Positions 49,324-59,096 of a stretch of DNA of 64,000 nt are shown piece after piece. Numbering within the stretch: the stretch's first letter is position 1; each line of letters starts with the position of its first letter. The translations under genes were made by a program, and so were the position numbers. Location: assembly GCA_947503925.1 (NCBI GenBank), contig CANNFQ010000001.1, forward strand, positions 248,001 through 312,000, written 5' to 3'. A model generated the notes under the pieces. That model worked only from the letters and a program-made list of their open reading frames with translations. It ran no database searches and was not told the origin of the DNA. Source of the stretch: an uncultured Paracoccaceae bacterium. GTDB lineage: Bacteria; Pseudomonadota; Alphaproteobacteria; Rhodobacterales; Rhodobacteraceae.

Positions 49324-50904
49324 GTGAAAATCGGCACACCAAAAGAGATATTTGAAGGCGAAGACCGGGTTGCGATGACGCCGGCCTCTGTCAAGGATCT
49401 GCAAAAACTGGGGTTTGAGTGTCTGATTGAGACCGGCGCCGGTGCCAAGGCGGGTTTTTCCGACCAGACATATGCAGATGCAGGCGCGCAGGTTGTCGCA
49501 GATGCGGCGGCCCTGTTCGCGGCGGCTGATATCGTGGCCAAGGTCCGCCCGCCCGAAGATGCCGAGGTCAAGCGCCTGCGCGAAGGCCAGACCCTGATTT
49601 CGTTCTTCTATCCCGGCCAGAATGAGGCCTTGATGAATGCAGCCAATGACATGGGTGCCACCGTCATCGCCATGGATATGGTGCCGCGTATTTCCCGTGC
49701 CCAAAAAATGGATGCGCTGTCCTCCATGGCCAATATCGCGGGCTATCGCGCGGTGATCGAGGCGGGCAACAATTTTGGCCGCTTTTTTACCGGGCAGGTG
49801 ACTGCCGCTGGTAAGGTGCCCCCGGCCAAGGTGCTGGTGGTCGGTGCGGGTGTTGCCGGTCTTGCCGCGATTGGTACGGCGACATCGCTGGGTGCGATCA
49901 CCTATGCTTTTGACGTGCGCCCCGAAGTGGCCGAGCAGGTTGAATCGATGGGTGCCGAATTTGTCTTCCTTGATTTCGAGGAAGAGCAGCAGGATGGGTC
50001 CGCCACAGGTGGTTATGCCGCTGTTTCAAGCCCCGAATTTGCCGCCGCACAGTTGGCCAAGTTCCGCGAAATTGCCCCCGATATGGATATCGTGATCACG
50101 ACGGCGCTGATCCCCGGTCGCGATGCGCCAGAGCTTTGGACCAAGGATATGGTCGAGAGCATGAAGCCCGGGTCGGTCATTGTGGACCTTGCGGCCGAAC
50201 GTGGCGGTAACTGCAAACTAACCGTGAAGGACGAAAAGATCGTCACCGAGAATGGCGTGACGATCATCGGTTATACCGACTTCCCCAGCCGGATGGCCGC
50301 GCAATCATCGACCCTTTATGCCACAAATATCCGCCACATGATGACCGATCTGACCCCTGAAAAGGATGGGCAGATCAATCACAACATGGAGGATGACGTG
50401 ATCCGGGGGGCAACCGCCACCCATAAGGGCGAGATCACATTCCCGCCGCCACCGCCCAAGGTGGCCGCGATTGCGGCGCAGCCCAAGAAGGCCCCGCCAA
50501 AGGAGCTGACGCCCCAAGAAAAACGCGCGCAAGAGGTTGCGGCCTTTAATCAGCAGACTCGTAATCAGGTCGGTCTGTTGGCGATTGGTGCCGCGCTCAT
50601 CCTGGGTATTGGGATGATCCCGGGTATGCCGGCCAGTTTCATGCAGCATTTCATCGTCTTTGTGTTGTCCGTCTTTATCGGCTTCCAGGTGATCTGGAAT
50701 GTCGCGCATTCGCTGCACACGCCGCTGATGGCCGTCACCAACGCCATTTCGTCGATCATTATTCTGGGTGCGCTGATCCAGATCGGGTCGACCAGTTGGC
50801 TGATCACGATCCTTGCCGCGCTGGGCATTTTGATGGCCGCCGTCAATATCTTTGGCGGTTTCCTTGTCACCCGGCGCATGCTTGCCATGTTCCAGAAATC
50901 TTGA
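49324..50904 (+). CDS. pntA: NAD(P) transhydrogenase subunit alpha
   Basis: A 526-residue subunit. Domain I (1-385) binds NAD(H): RVAMTPASVKDLQKLGF near the start, ALSSMANIAGYRAVIEA near 138, and the Rossmann loop VVGAGVAGLAAIGTA near 178. The C-terminal 110 residues carry about four transmembrane helices, so the E. coli-type fused alpha subunit is present. With PntB it couples proton flow to hydride transfer from NADH to NADP. It starts with GTG, preceded by GGGGG. pntB follows after 12 bases. Confidence 0.96.
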   Translation: MKIGTPKEIFEGEDRVAMTPASVKDLQKLGFECLIETGAGAKAGFSDQTYADAGAQVVADAAALFAAADIVAKVRPPEDAEVKRLREGQTLISFFYPGQNEALMNAANDMGATVIAMDMVPRISRAQKMDALSSMANIAGYRAVIEAGNNFGRFFTGQVTAAGKVPPAKVLVVGAGVAGLAAIGTATSLGAITYAFDVRPEVAEQVESMGAEFVFLDFEEEQQDGSATGGYAAVSSPEFAAAQLAKFREIAPDMDIVITTALIPGRDAPELWTKDMVESMKPGSVIVDLAAERGGNCKLTVKDEKIVTENGVTIIGYTDFPSRMAAQSSTLYATNIRHMMTDLTPEKDGQINHNMEDDVIRGATATHKGEITFPPPPPKVAAIAAQPKKAPPKELTPQEKRAQEVAAFNQQTRNQVGLLAIGAALILGIGMIPGMPASFMQHFIVFVLSVFIGFQVIWNVAHSLHTPLMAVTNAISSIIILGALIQIGSTSWLITILAALGILMAAVNIFGGFLVTRRMLAMFQKS

Positions 50905-50916
50905 GGGGGCACCGCT

Positions 50917-52434
50917 ATGGATAACGCTTTCACCATTGCGGCCTATGTTGTTGCCGCCATTCTTTTCATTCTGTCACTTGGGGGGCTTTCGGGTCAGGAA
51001 AGTGCCAAACGTGCTGTCTGGTACGGTATCGTTGGTATGGCCATTGCCGTGCTCGCAACGCTGGCAGGGCCCGGTTCCGGCTTGTGGCTTTTTTCCCTTG
51101 TCCTCATCGCGATTGGCGCGTTCGTCGGCTACCAACTTGCCACGCGGGTTGAGATGACCCAGATGCCGGAACTTGTCGCGATCATGCACTCACTTGTGGG
51201 GCTGGCCGCGGTCTTTGTCGGCTTCAACGCAGACATCATGATCAACTACATCGGCAATATCTATGCCGAGAACGGGCAGGTTCTGGGTGCGGTTGGTGCT
51301 GATGGTCTTACCGCGATCGGCCTTCCGAAAGAGGTCTATGATAGCCTGAGCGCCTTTGGTCAGTTGATTGCCAAGAAATCGAGCGTGGAGATTGGCATCC
51401 TGCGCGTTGAACTTGTGCTGGGTATCTGGATCGGTGCCGTCACCTTTACTGGCTCTGTCATCGCCTATGCCAAGCTTGCCGGGAATAGCAGCCTGCTGCC
51501 GTTCAAGGTGGATACGGCTGCGAAGAAACTGCCCGGTGGTCATCTGTTGAATGCAGGCGCTGCCGCGCTGTCGGTTGTCTTGCTGATCACCTATCTGGGT
51601 GGCAGCGGTTCATGGGCATTGGTGCTGTTGACCCTTGCGGGCCTGTTTATCGGCTATCACCTGATTATGGGCATTGGCGGGGCGGATATGCCGGTCGTTG
51701 TGTCGATGCTGAACAGCTATTCCGGCTGGGCCGCGGCGGCGATTGGTTTCAGCCTTGGCAATGATCTGTTGATTGTGGTTGGTGCCTTGGTTGGTTCGTC
51801 CGGTGCGATCCTGTCTTACATCATGTGCAAGGCGATGAACCGGTCCTTTGTCAGCGTGATCCTGGGCGGCTTTGGCGGCCCTGCGGGTGAGCAGATGGCC
51901 GTGGAAGGTGAGCAGGTGGCGATTGATGCCGATGGTGTGGCCACAGCCCTGAATGAGGCTGACAGCGTTATCATTATTCCTGGTTACGGGATGGCCGTGG
52001 CGCAGGCGCAGACAGCGGTCGCTGAACTGGTCAAGAAGCTGCGCGCGCAGGGCAAGAATGTCCGCTTTGCCATTCACCCTGTCGCTGGCCGTTTGCCGGG
52101 CCATATGAACGTGCTGCTGGCCGAGGCCAAGGTGCCCTATGACATCGTGATGGAGATGGACGAGATCAATGATGACTTCCCGCATACGGATGTTGCCATT
52201 GTCATCGGGTCCAATGACATCGTGAACCCGGCCGCACAGGATGACCCGAACAGCCCCATCGCTGGCATGCCGGTGCTGGAATGCTGGAAGGCCAAGCAGG
52301 TGTTTGTGTCCAAGCGCGGTCAGGGCACAGGCTATTCCGGTATCGAGAACCCGCTGTTCTTTAAGGACAATACCCGGATGTTCTATGGCGATGCGAAAGC
52401 GTCACTTGATACGCTGCTGCCCAAGATCGACTGA
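50917..52434 (+). CDS. pntB: NAD(P) transhydrogenase subunit beta
   Basis: A 505-residue subunit: about nine transmembrane helices (residues 1-260) form the proton channel domain, and domain III (310-505) binds [51 protein letters not shown] and [12 protein letters not shown] are the NADP-binding and interface motifs. It ends at a strong terminator. Confidence 0.97.
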   Translation: MDNAFTIAAYVVAAILFILSLGGLSGQESAKRAVWYGIVGMAIAVLATLAGPGSGLWLFSLVLIAIGAFVGYQLATRVEMTQMPELVAIMHSLVGLAAVFVGFNADIMINYIGNIYAENGQVLGAVGADGLTAIGLPKEVYDSLSAFGQLIAKKSSVEIGILRVELVLGIWIGAVTFTGSVIAYAKLAGNSSLLPFKVDTAAKKLPGGHLLNAGAAALSVVLLITYLGGSGSWALVLLTLAGLFIGYHLIMGIGGADMPVVVSMLNSYSGWAAAAIGFSLGNDLLIVVGALVGSSGAILSYIMCKAMNRSFVSVILGGFGGPAGEQMAVEGEQVAIDADGVATALNEADSVIIIPGYGMAVAQAQTAVAELVKKLRAQGKNVRFAIHPVAGRLPGHMNVLLAEAKVPYDIVMEMDEINDDFPHTDVAIVIGSNDIVNPAAQDDPNSPIAGMPVLECWKAKQVFVSKRGQGTGYSGIENPLFFKDNTRMFYGDAKASLDTLLPKID

Positions 52435-52457
52435 TCTGGTTGACAGCTGGTAAATGG

Positions 52458-52488
52458 ACCGCCCGCGTGATGCGCGGGCGGTTTTTTG
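52458..52488 (+). terminator. Rho-independent terminator of pntAB
   Basis: A 10-bp perfect stem ACCGCCCGCG / CGCGGGCGGT with loop TGATG, followed by TTTTTT, 24 bases after the pntB stop. Confidence 0.92.
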
Positions 52489-52550
52489 TTGTTTGGTTGT
52501 GACATCCTGAAAAGCGCCATGTTATCAGTCATCTACGTTGGAACTTGACT

Positions 52551-52590
52551 GTCGGCAGTGCGTCGGATTTGTGTCGGCGAAACGTCGGAC
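52551..52590. repeat. Helically phased 11-bp tandem array (GTCGG units), second site
   Basis: GTCGG cores start at 52551, 52562, 52573 and 52584, exactly 11 bp apart (units GTCGGCAGTGC, GTCGGATTTGT, GTCGGCGAAAC, GTCGGAC). It lies between the pntB terminator and the phospholipase D-like gene, 142 bp upstream of that start. The architecture matches 948-998 while the spacer bases differ. Confidence 0.75.
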
Positions 52591-52731
52591 CCAACGGGCG
52601 TTCCCCGCAGGTCTTGTTAACGAATTGCGTTATAGCGCCCATCCCCTTGCCAAGGGGTGAATGCGCCGCACTTGATATCATTGCCCATCGCTGCCACGCT
52701 TGCCCCATATTTTAAGTATGGAGGGATTATT

Positions 52732-53802
52732 ATGCCCGTTTCTGTTGGCGCGATTACGCTGTTTATGGGCCCCGTTAACGTGGGTGCCCCTGATGACCTG
52801 GAAGGTCCGATCATAGATTTTGTCGGTGCCGCCCAGACCGAGTTGCTGGTGTCGGTTCAAGAGCTGGACCATCGCCCGATTGCCGATGCCCTGATTGCCG
52901 CCCGCAGACGTGGCGTGCGGGTGCAGGTTATTCTGGAGCAGGACTACCTGCGTGAGCGCCGGGTGCCGGAGGGTGATGGGCTGGGCGCGCAGGAGTTGAA
53001 CCGCGAGTTACTGACCCTGATCCTGCGGGTTGGTGTGGATGCGAAGGCGGATTACAATCCGCAAATCTTTCATCAGAAATTCATCGTGCGCGACCGGCAG
53101 GCCTTGCTGACCGGATCGACCAATTTCACGACCACCGGGGTCACCAAGAACTTGAATCACCTGGTCATTCTGGAGGATTTGGAGGTCGCCCGCGAATATG
53201 CCCGCGAGTTTCGCCAGATGCGCCGGGGCGTTTTTGGCAAGCGCAGCCTTGAGACACCGCGTAAGCCTTTGGAAGGGCATTTTGTCAGTGGCGTAAGGGC
53301 CAAGCCGCTCTTTGCACCTGATCATGCCCCGGAGATGGAATTCATCAAACAGATGATCAAGGCCGAGACCCGGATTGATTTTGCTGTCTTCACCTTTGCC
53401 CAATCGTCGGGGATTGACGATGCGCTGGTCAATGCCCGCCAGAAAGGGTTGGCGGTGCAAGGCGTACTGGATCGCAGGCAGGCCAACCAAAAATGGGCGT
53501 CCAAGGGGACGCTGGTGGATGGCGGCATTACCTTACATCGCAACAAGACTGGCACCGGGGTGCGCAAGGTGCATCACAAGCTGATGGTGATTGATGATGC
53601 GCTGACGATCCTTGGGAGCTTTAACTACACCGGCCCGGCCAATCTGGTGAATGATGAAAATATCATGGTGCTGGGTGACTTGGATCTACCGCCAGGGCAG
53701 GCCCGCGATGATCAGGCTGTGCTGGCACGCTACGCCCGTGATGAAATTGACCGGATCATCGCCGATCAGGCGGAGCCGATTGAGGTGACACCGGCCCCCT
53801 AA
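52732..53802 (+). CDS. Phospholipase D-like protein with two HKD motifs
   Basis: A 356-residue PLD-superfamily protein. The two catalytic motifs are HQKFIVRDRQALLTGSTNF (His114) and HHKLMVIDDALTILGSFNY (His282), the usual pair that forms one active site. There is no signal peptide or membrane segment, so it is not a typical cardiolipin synthase; a nuclease or phosphodiesterase role is as likely. ATG 52732 has GGAGGG seven bases upstream; an earlier in-frame ATG at 52657 lacks one. It stands as a single gene. Confidence 0.87.
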   Translation: MPVSVGAITLFMGPVNVGAPDDLEGPIIDFVGAAQTELLVSVQELDHRPIADALIAARRRGVRVQVILEQDYLRERRVPEGDGLGAQELNRELLTLILRVGVDAKADYNPQIFHQKFIVRDRQALLTGSTNFTTTGVTKNLNHLVILEDLEVAREYAREFRQMRRGVFGKRSLETPRKPLEGHFVSGVRAKPLFAPDHAPEMEFIKQMIKAETRIDFAVFTFAQSSGIDDALVNARQKGLAVQGVLDRRQANQKWASKGTLVDGGITLHRNKTGTGVRKVHHKLMVIDDALTILGSFNYTGPANLVNDENIMVLGDLDLPPGQARDDQAVLARYARDEIDRIIADQAEPIEVTPAP

Positions 53803-53831
53803 ACCGTCCGGCGCAGCGGATGTGTGTTCTG

Positions 53832-54428
53832 TTATGCTGAGGGGGGTGTCGCGGCGGTGATCCAGCTGCCGGGGGCGACCCCGTCCAATGTCCATGACCC
53901 GACCCGCCAGCGTATCAGCCGCAGGGTGGGGAACCCGATATGTGCCGTCATCCGCCGGACCTGCCGGTTGCGTCCTTCGCTGATCGTGATCTCGATCCAG
54001 TGATCCGGCACGGATTTGCGATACCGTACAGGTGGGTTGCGCGGCCAGATATCGGGGGGCGCGATGAGTTGCACCTTGGCCGGTCGCGTTGGCCCATCCT
54101 TGAGCGTCACCCCAGCGCGCAGAGAGGCAAGGTCAGCATCCTGTGGGTCGCCTTCGATCTGAACCAGATAGGTTTTCGTCAGCTTGTGTTTCGGATCGCT
54201 GATCTTTGCCTGCAACTTGCCATCATCGGTCAGCACCAGCAGCCCCTCGCTATCCCGGTCAAGCCGCCCGGCAGGATAGACCCCGGGCAAGTCGATATAG
54301 CCCGACAGGGTTGGCCGAGATGTGGGGCTACGTGTATCGGTGAATTGCGACAGCACCCCAAATGGTTTGTTGAACAGGATTGTTTGGCCCATGCAGCCGA
54401 TTTGCCCCAGTTTGGCCCGTAGGTCCAT
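53832..54428 (-). CDS. 23S rRNA pseudouridine synthase (RluE/RsuA type)
   Basis: A 198-residue pseudouridine synthase without the S4 domain, as in RluE. LFNKPFGVLSQFTD (motif I), PAGRLDRDSEGLLVLTDDG (motif II with catalytic aspartate), KTYLVQIEG and EGRNRQVRRMTAHIGFPTLRLIR (motif III) are complete. ATG 54428 has GGGGC upstream; ATG 54392 (MGQTILFNKPF) is nearer the usual family start. Confidence 0.9.
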   Translation of the reverse strand: MDLRAKLGQIGCMGQTILFNKPFGVLSQFTDTRSPTSRPTLSGYIDLPGVYPAGRLDRDSEGLLVLTDDGKLQAKISDPKHKLTKTYLVQIEGDPQDADLASLRAGVTLKDGPTRPAKVQLIAPPDIWPRNPPVRYRKSVPDHWIEITISEGRNRQVRRMTAHIGFPTLRLIRWRVGSWTLDGVAPGSWITAATPPSA

Positions 54429-54563
54429 AAGGATATGCCCCGGACGCGTCCGGTATACGGTTGTACGCCGCTAACGTGTTATAAAGATTTGATTTTTTTG
54501 TTTACAGCAGCCGAAACCCCGCTAGGCTGCTGGCAGAGAATGACCGAATGAAGGTGCGCAGCC

Positions 54564-55844
54564 ATGCCCCCGATTGCCGACCATCCGTTGCGCTATGCGA
54601 TGGCGAATGAACTGCATGCCAGGCCGTTTCCGTCGGTCTCGGCCCCCAGCCGGGCCGCTTTTCTGGCGTTGAAACCTGCTGAAAACGCCGCTGGCCGCGA
54701 CCGGGGGGCCGATCGTGCCCATCTGATTGACCTGCTTGATCGCTTTGGGGCGAAACATCCGCCCCCCGATGCGACGCATTATTTTGGTGAGATCGGCAAG
54801 CATCATTTGAAATGGGAAAGTCACACCGAATTTGTGACCTACACCGTGTTTGGCGAAGGCGTTGCTCAACGCCCGTTTGATGCCGCCACATTTGCGGTGT
54901 TTCCGCAGGATTGGCTGGAAAATGCGCCGGGCACACGCATTACCTCTGCCCTGATCCGGGTTGAGGTTGCCGAGGGCGATGATGGTATTGCGGGCAAGGT
55001 ACAGGATTGGATGGTGCCAGAGAGCCTCGCTATCAGTCGTGTGCTGGAGGATGATCTGGTCATTGCCGGTGATTTTCGGATTGATACGGCCGGGCATATG
55101 CGTTTTGCCCTGTTCGCTCGCCCGCATGTGGGCAAACGACGTATCGGCCGCGTGATTCAGCGCCTTTGCGAGATCGAGACTTATAAGGCGATGTCGATGC
55201 TGGGGTTGAGCCGCGCGCGCGCGCTAGGCCCGCAAATGGCCAAGGCGGATGCGGCGCTGAGCAAACTGCTGAGCGATATGTGCGGCAATACGGCTGATCC
55301 GGCGATGATTTTGCAAGAGTTGCTGGAAATCTCGGCCGAGTTGGAAAACACGATTGCGCAAAGCGAGTTTCGTTTCGGTGCGACAGGGGCTTATGAGATG
55401 ATCGTGAATCAACGGATCGCCATCCTGCGCGAGGAACGGTTTGGTGGGCGCCAGACATTTGGCGAATTCATGATGCGCCGGTTTGATCCGGCGATGCGCA
55501 CGGTGACATCAACGCAAGGGCGGCTGCGGGCGATGTCGGACCGGGCGTTGCGTGCGGGCAATCTGTTGCGGACACGGGTGGATGTGGAACGATCTGCCCA
55601 GAACCAGGATTTGCTGACCAGCATGGACAAACGCGCCGATCTGCAACTGCGATTGCAGCGCACCGTGGAGGGTCTGTCGGTTGTCGCGATCAGCTACTAC
55701 GCGGTCAATCTGGTGCTGTATCTGTTAGGACCATTGGAAGAAAGCTTTGGCATCTCCAAGGTGGTTATGGCCGCGTTGGCAACGCCTGTGGTGCTGTTTG
55801 CGGTGTGGCTGATGGTACAGCGTATCAGGAAGCATATGGAGTAG
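54564..55844 (+). CDS. DUF3422-family membrane protein
   Basis: A 426-residue protein typical of DUF3422. The N-terminal HPLRYAMANELHARPFP and HLKWESHTEFVTYTVF near 88-103 are family landmarks. A long helical region (220-360) precedes two C-terminal hydrophobic segments (about 372-395 and 400-420) with VEGLSVVAISYYAVNLVLYLLGPL, placing most of the protein on one side of the membrane. Function is unknown. Confidence 0.9.
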   Translation: MPPIADHPLRYAMANELHARPFPSVSAPSRAAFLALKPAENAAGRDRGADRAHLIDLLDRFGAKHPPPDATHYFGEIGKHHLKWESHTEFVTYTVFGEGVAQRPFDAATFAVFPQDWLENAPGTRITSALIRVEVAEGDDGIAGKVQDWMVPESLAISRVLEDDLVIAGDFRIDTAGHMRFALFARPHVGKRRIGRVIQRLCEIETYKAMSMLGLSRARALGPQMAKADAALSKLLSDMCGNTADPAMILQELLEISAELENTIAQSEFRFGATGAYEMIVNQRIAILREERFGGRQTFGEFMMRRFDPAMRTVTSTQGRLRAMSDRALRAGNLLRTRVDVERSAQNQDLLTSMDKRADLQLRLQRTVEGLSVVAISYYAVNLVLYLLGPLEESFGISKVVMAALATPVVLFAVWLMVQRIRKHME

Positions 55845-55986
55845 TGGCGGCGGTGGTCGTTGGCTGCGAAGGCGATGCGCCCCACGGCAAGAACCCGGGC
55901 CCCAATATCACGAGATCAGGCACTTCTTTCAAAACGGGTTTTAAACTAGACTTACTACCATTGATTGATGAATTGGGAGTGAGTGT

Positions 55987-56919
55987 ATGCATGGGTGGGG
56001 TTTTGGATATGCGATTTTTAGTGCGGTTCTGGGTGCTGTTATCGGTTGGTTGGGCAGTTGGGTTCATTCGCTGATACTTGAAAGGAACAAAGAAAAAGAG
56101 AAACAAAGTCCTTTCAACAAGATACTCGGCTTCAATGCCGATCCGGTTTTGATCATTTACCCGCCACGAGATTACTTCGAAAAATATGATGTCGAAGGCG
56201 AACGTACAGAACGTGAAGTCCGATCTTTTCTTCCCGGTACGTCGACCGAAGACTTCTTGGCCATCAACAACATGATTACTGTTTTGAATACGCTAAACAA
56301 GCCGTACAAAATCAGGACATGGGACAAGCTCGACGGGCTCGATCTGGGAAAGCATAATCTGGTGCTTATCTGTAGTCCAAAGTCGAACAGGACATCTGGG
56401 CAGTTCCACGATTACGTCAGAGATAATTTCAGCGGGAGCTATCAGTTCAGCACATATGAGGCCAAGGTGCCCGAAGCTAATAAGCCAGAGTCACTTTGGG
56501 GCACAGAGGCCCGCTATATTTTGCGTAAACCGGATGCAGACGCAGATGTTGACGCCCCGCTTACCTTGAGATCAGAAAGTTTCGAGGAGCACGAGGATTA
56601 TGAAAGCGCCCCGAATTCAACCGTCGTAAATCGGGTCTATCATGACTATGGCATTATTACGCGAAGTAGGAACATCTGGGCCAAGACGGTGGACGGTGCT
56701 CCAGCACCAAGTGCAATACTGATTTCTGGGATCAGGGGCATTGGGACTTGGGGCGCGGCGGAATGCATAAAGAAACGGCAGCTAACCATTGCCTCCAAGC
56801 TTGATGAACTTGATCATTCTGAGGGTTTCTCTTTATTGGTTCGCATCGAATATCAGAATGCCGACATAACTGATCATGAAATTGGTAAGCCCTACAGGCT
56901 GTCACCAAAGACATCATGA
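55987..56919 (+). CDS. Orphan membrane-anchored protein of unknown function
   Basis: A 310-residue protein that I do not recognise. One hydrophobic helix (residues 5-30) is followed by a charged linker. A Rossmann-like block then starts at DPVLIIYPP and ends with LGKHNLVLICSPKSN (about 50-135). After an acidic stretch, a second block has HDYGIITRSRNIWA and AILISGIRGIGTWGAAECI (near 225-275), a glycine-rich loop that could bind a nucleotide or dinucleotide. ATG 55987 has GGGAG seven bases upstream. Its DNA is visibly more AT-rich than DUF3422 or the ABC operon, suggesting acquisition. No partner gene is adjacent. Confidence 0.65.
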   Translation: MHGWGFGYAIFSAVLGAVIGWLGSWVHSLILERNKEKEKQSPFNKILGFNADPVLIIYPPRDYFEKYDVEGERTEREVRSFLPGTSTEDFLAINNMITVLNTLNKPYKIRTWDKLDGLDLGKHNLVLICSPKSNRTSGQFHDYVRDNFSGSYQFSTYEAKVPEANKPESLWGTEARYILRKPDADADVDAPLTLRSESFEEHEDYESAPNSTVVNRVYHDYGIITRSRNIWAKTVDGAPAPSAILISGIRGIGTWGAAECIKKRQLTIASKLDELDHSEGFSLLVRIEYQNADITDHEIGKPYRLSPKTS

Positions 56920-57015
56920 CCGTCTGACAAGCGAATATTTGCCTCGTTTTCTGCCGCCCAGCGCAAAGCATTCTACGAAGCACGCCACGGCGCTTTGTCC
57001 GACATGGAACTGTAG
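56920..57015 (+). pseudogene. Coding-like tail directly after the orphan gene's stop
   Basis: In frame with the preceding gene, the 31 codons after its TGA encode FASFSAAQRKAFYEARHGAL and a short end with MEL, closing with TAG at 57013. The composition (charged helix) is protein-like, and no start codon precedes it. It is either a C-terminus lost through a nonsense change or the 3' remnant of another gene. Confidence 0.3.
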
Positions 57016-57064
57016 TGGGTAACCTTTGGCTCGTGAAACAGCCAAGGTGACCACAATCTTGCTG

Positions 57065-58057
57065 CTACAGCCCCCGGATGCGTGGGTCGAGCGCGTCGCG
57101 TAGCCCGTCGCCGATGTAGTTGACCGACAGCACCGTCAGCGAAATCGCCAGCCCCGGCCAGATCACCCGCTCGGGGAAGGATGTCATCCGGTCCACACTG
57201 TCAAACAGGATTTTTCCCCATGTGGGGAAGTCTGATGGGAAGCCAAGCCCCAGAAACGACAGCGCGCTTTCGGTGATGATCGCCGTGGCTAGCCCAAGGG
57301 TTGCTGACACCATGATCGGTGACAGGACATTGGGTAGCAGGTGCCGGGTGATCATCCGCCGCGCAGGTGTTCCGATAGATCGTGCCGCCAGCACGAATTC
57401 CCGCTCTTTCAGCGCCATCACATCGCCGCGCACGATCCGCGCTGTCTGCATCCATGATGTGATCCCGATCCCGACCACGATCAGGATGAAGATCCCGTTT
57501 TCTGGCCCAAACGCAGCCCGCAACGGATCGCGGAAGAGGAGCATCATCACCAACAAAAGTGGCAAGAGGGGCAGGGCGAGGACAAGATCGGTGAACCGCA
57601 TCAGGATCCCGTCCAACCGGCGGAAATAGCCTGCCAGCACCCCGATGGTGGTTCCAAGGAACAAGGTCAGGATCATTGCGGTCCAGCCGACTGCCAGCGA
57701 TATCCGCCCGCCTTGCATGATATTGGCCATGATGTCGCGGCCCAGATTGTCGGTGCCCATCGGGTTTCCCCAACTGACTTTGGCACTGCTATCAACGAGG
57801 CCGATATAGATGGGCCGCACATCCTTGTTCCGGATATCGAGCTTACCAGGGTCCACGTCCCAGATCACCGGGCCGATGGTTACGAAAAGCGTGATGAAGA
57901 TCAGAAAGAACAGCCCGAACACGGCGCCCTTATGGGTTTTGAACTGGTCCCAGACATCCGCCCATTGGTTGCGTGTTTTTTCGACGGTAAGCGGCGCGGA
58001 ACTATCACCGGCGGTCAGGACCGGCTTGGCGGGACGCTGTGGCAGGTTATCAGTCAT
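57065..58057 (-). CDS. Peptide-type ABC transporter permease (OppC/DppC)
   Basis: A 330-residue permease with an N-terminal cytoplasmic tail, a helix near 40-60, and the five-helix BPD domain. LGTDNLGRD-type motif (MGTDNLGRDIMANIMQGG), then the EAA loop near VLAARSIGTPARRMITRHLLPNV, and the ESALSFLGLGFP and DGLRDALDPRIRGL ends are OppC hallmarks. It overlaps the OppB gene by eight bases. Confidence 0.93.
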   Translation of the reverse strand: MTDNLPQRPAKPVLTAGDSSAPLTVEKTRNQWADVWDQFKTHKGAVFGLFFLIFITLFVTIGPVIWDVDPGKLDIRNKDVRPIYIGLVDSSAKVSWGNPMGTDNLGRDIMANIMQGGRISLAVGWTAMILTLFLGTTIGVLAGYFRRLDGILMRFTDLVLALPLLPLLLVMMLLFRDPLRAAFGPENGIFILIVVGIGITSWMQTARIVRGDVMALKEREFVLAARSIGTPARRMITRHLLPNVLSPIMVSATLGLATAIITESALSFLGLGFPSDFPTWGKILFDSVDRMTSFPERVIWPGLAISLTVLSVNYIGDGLRDALDPRIRGL

Positions 58058-59057
58058 AGCGGATCCTCGGGTCAAGAATGCCGTAGAGGATATCGGCAAT
58101 CAGGTTCATCATCACGATCAGCACGGCCAGAAGGAAGGTGATGGTCATCACCATTGGAATGTCGGAACCTTGCAGCGCGATGATCAGCAACTGCCCCAAC
58201 CCGTTTACCTTGAAAATCTGTTCGGTGATGATCGCACCGCCAAAGATTGATGGGATGCCGAGGGCAATCACGGTGACCACGGGGATCATCGAATTCCGCA
58301 CCACATGTTTCATGACCACAACGCTTTCCGACATGCCCTTGGCCCGGGCCGTACGCACATAGTCCTGTCCCAGATTGTCCAGCATTGACGCCCGCATATA
58401 GCGGCTGACCTGTGCGGTTGTCTGTAGCGCCAGCACCATGACCGGCATGATCATCTGTTTCAGCTGGAAGATGAAGCTATTCCAGTCATCAACGACATGG
58501 GTGGTATCATAGATCGAGGGCAGCCATTTCAGCTGTACCGAAAAGATCACGATCAGCAGCACCCCGGAAAAGAAGGGCGGAACGGAAAAGCCGATCATCG
58601 ACACGAAAGTACCTGCCTGATCAAAGACCGAATATTGCCGGTAGGCACTGATGATCCCGATAGGCAGGGCGATCAGCACCCCAACCACATAGGACATGCC
58701 AACAACCCAGAGCGTCTGCGGCATCCGCTGGGCGATGGTGTCAAAGACCGGGCTGCGCGACTGGAAACTGATGATGCGCTGTGCCCCGTCGGCGAAATTT
58801 GTGCCGAAAGCGTTATCGATCCAGTATTGCGGCTCGACCACAAAGAATTGCCGCAGCCAGAGCGGGAAGCGCACATACCAAGGCTCACCCAAGCCCAATG
58901 CAAGGCGCATTTCCTGCCGGACTTCTGGGGGGATCGTCAGGGGCATGCTGGCCATTGGATCGCCGGGGGCGAGTTCGAGCAGCATGAAAATCACAAAAGC
59001 AATAAACAAAAGCGTCGGGATCGAGATCAGCACGCGACGGAAAGTGTATGTCAGCAT
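58050..59057 (-). CDS. Peptide-type ABC transporter permease (OppB/DppB)
   Basis: A 335-residue permease with about six helices. The start MLTYTFRRVLISIPTLLFIA, the ELAPGDP motif near residue 29, and the EAA loop YVRTARAKGMSESVVVMKHV then IPVVTVIALGIPSIFGGAIITEQIF are classic OppB. ATG 59057 is the family start. It partners OppC in importing di- or oligopeptides or similar solutes. Confidence 0.93.
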   Translation of the reverse strand: MLTYTFRRVLISIPTLLFIAFVIFMLLELAPGDPMASMPLTIPPEVRQEMRLALGLGEPWYVRFPLWLRQFFVVEPQYWIDNAFGTNFADGAQRIISFQSRSPVFDTIAQRMPQTLWVVGMSYVVGVLIALPIGIISAYRQYSVFDQAGTFVSMIGFSVPPFFSGVLLIVIFSVQLKWLPSIYDTTHVVDDWNSFIFQLKQMIMPVMVLALQTTAQVSRYMRASMLDNLGQDYVRTARAKGMSESVVVMKHVVRNSMIPVVTVIALGIPSIFGGAIITEQIFKVNGLGQLLIIALQGSDIPMVMTITFLLAVLIVMMNLIADILYGILDPRIRYD

Positions 59058-59096
59058 AATGACGCCTTGGTTGATGGTTTTTGCAAAAAGAGGATA

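Noticed and set aside
48657..49571. 304-codon minus-strand frame
   Set aside because: Antisense to the ICMT-like gene and pntA start; histidine/glutamine-rich low-information translation without motifs.
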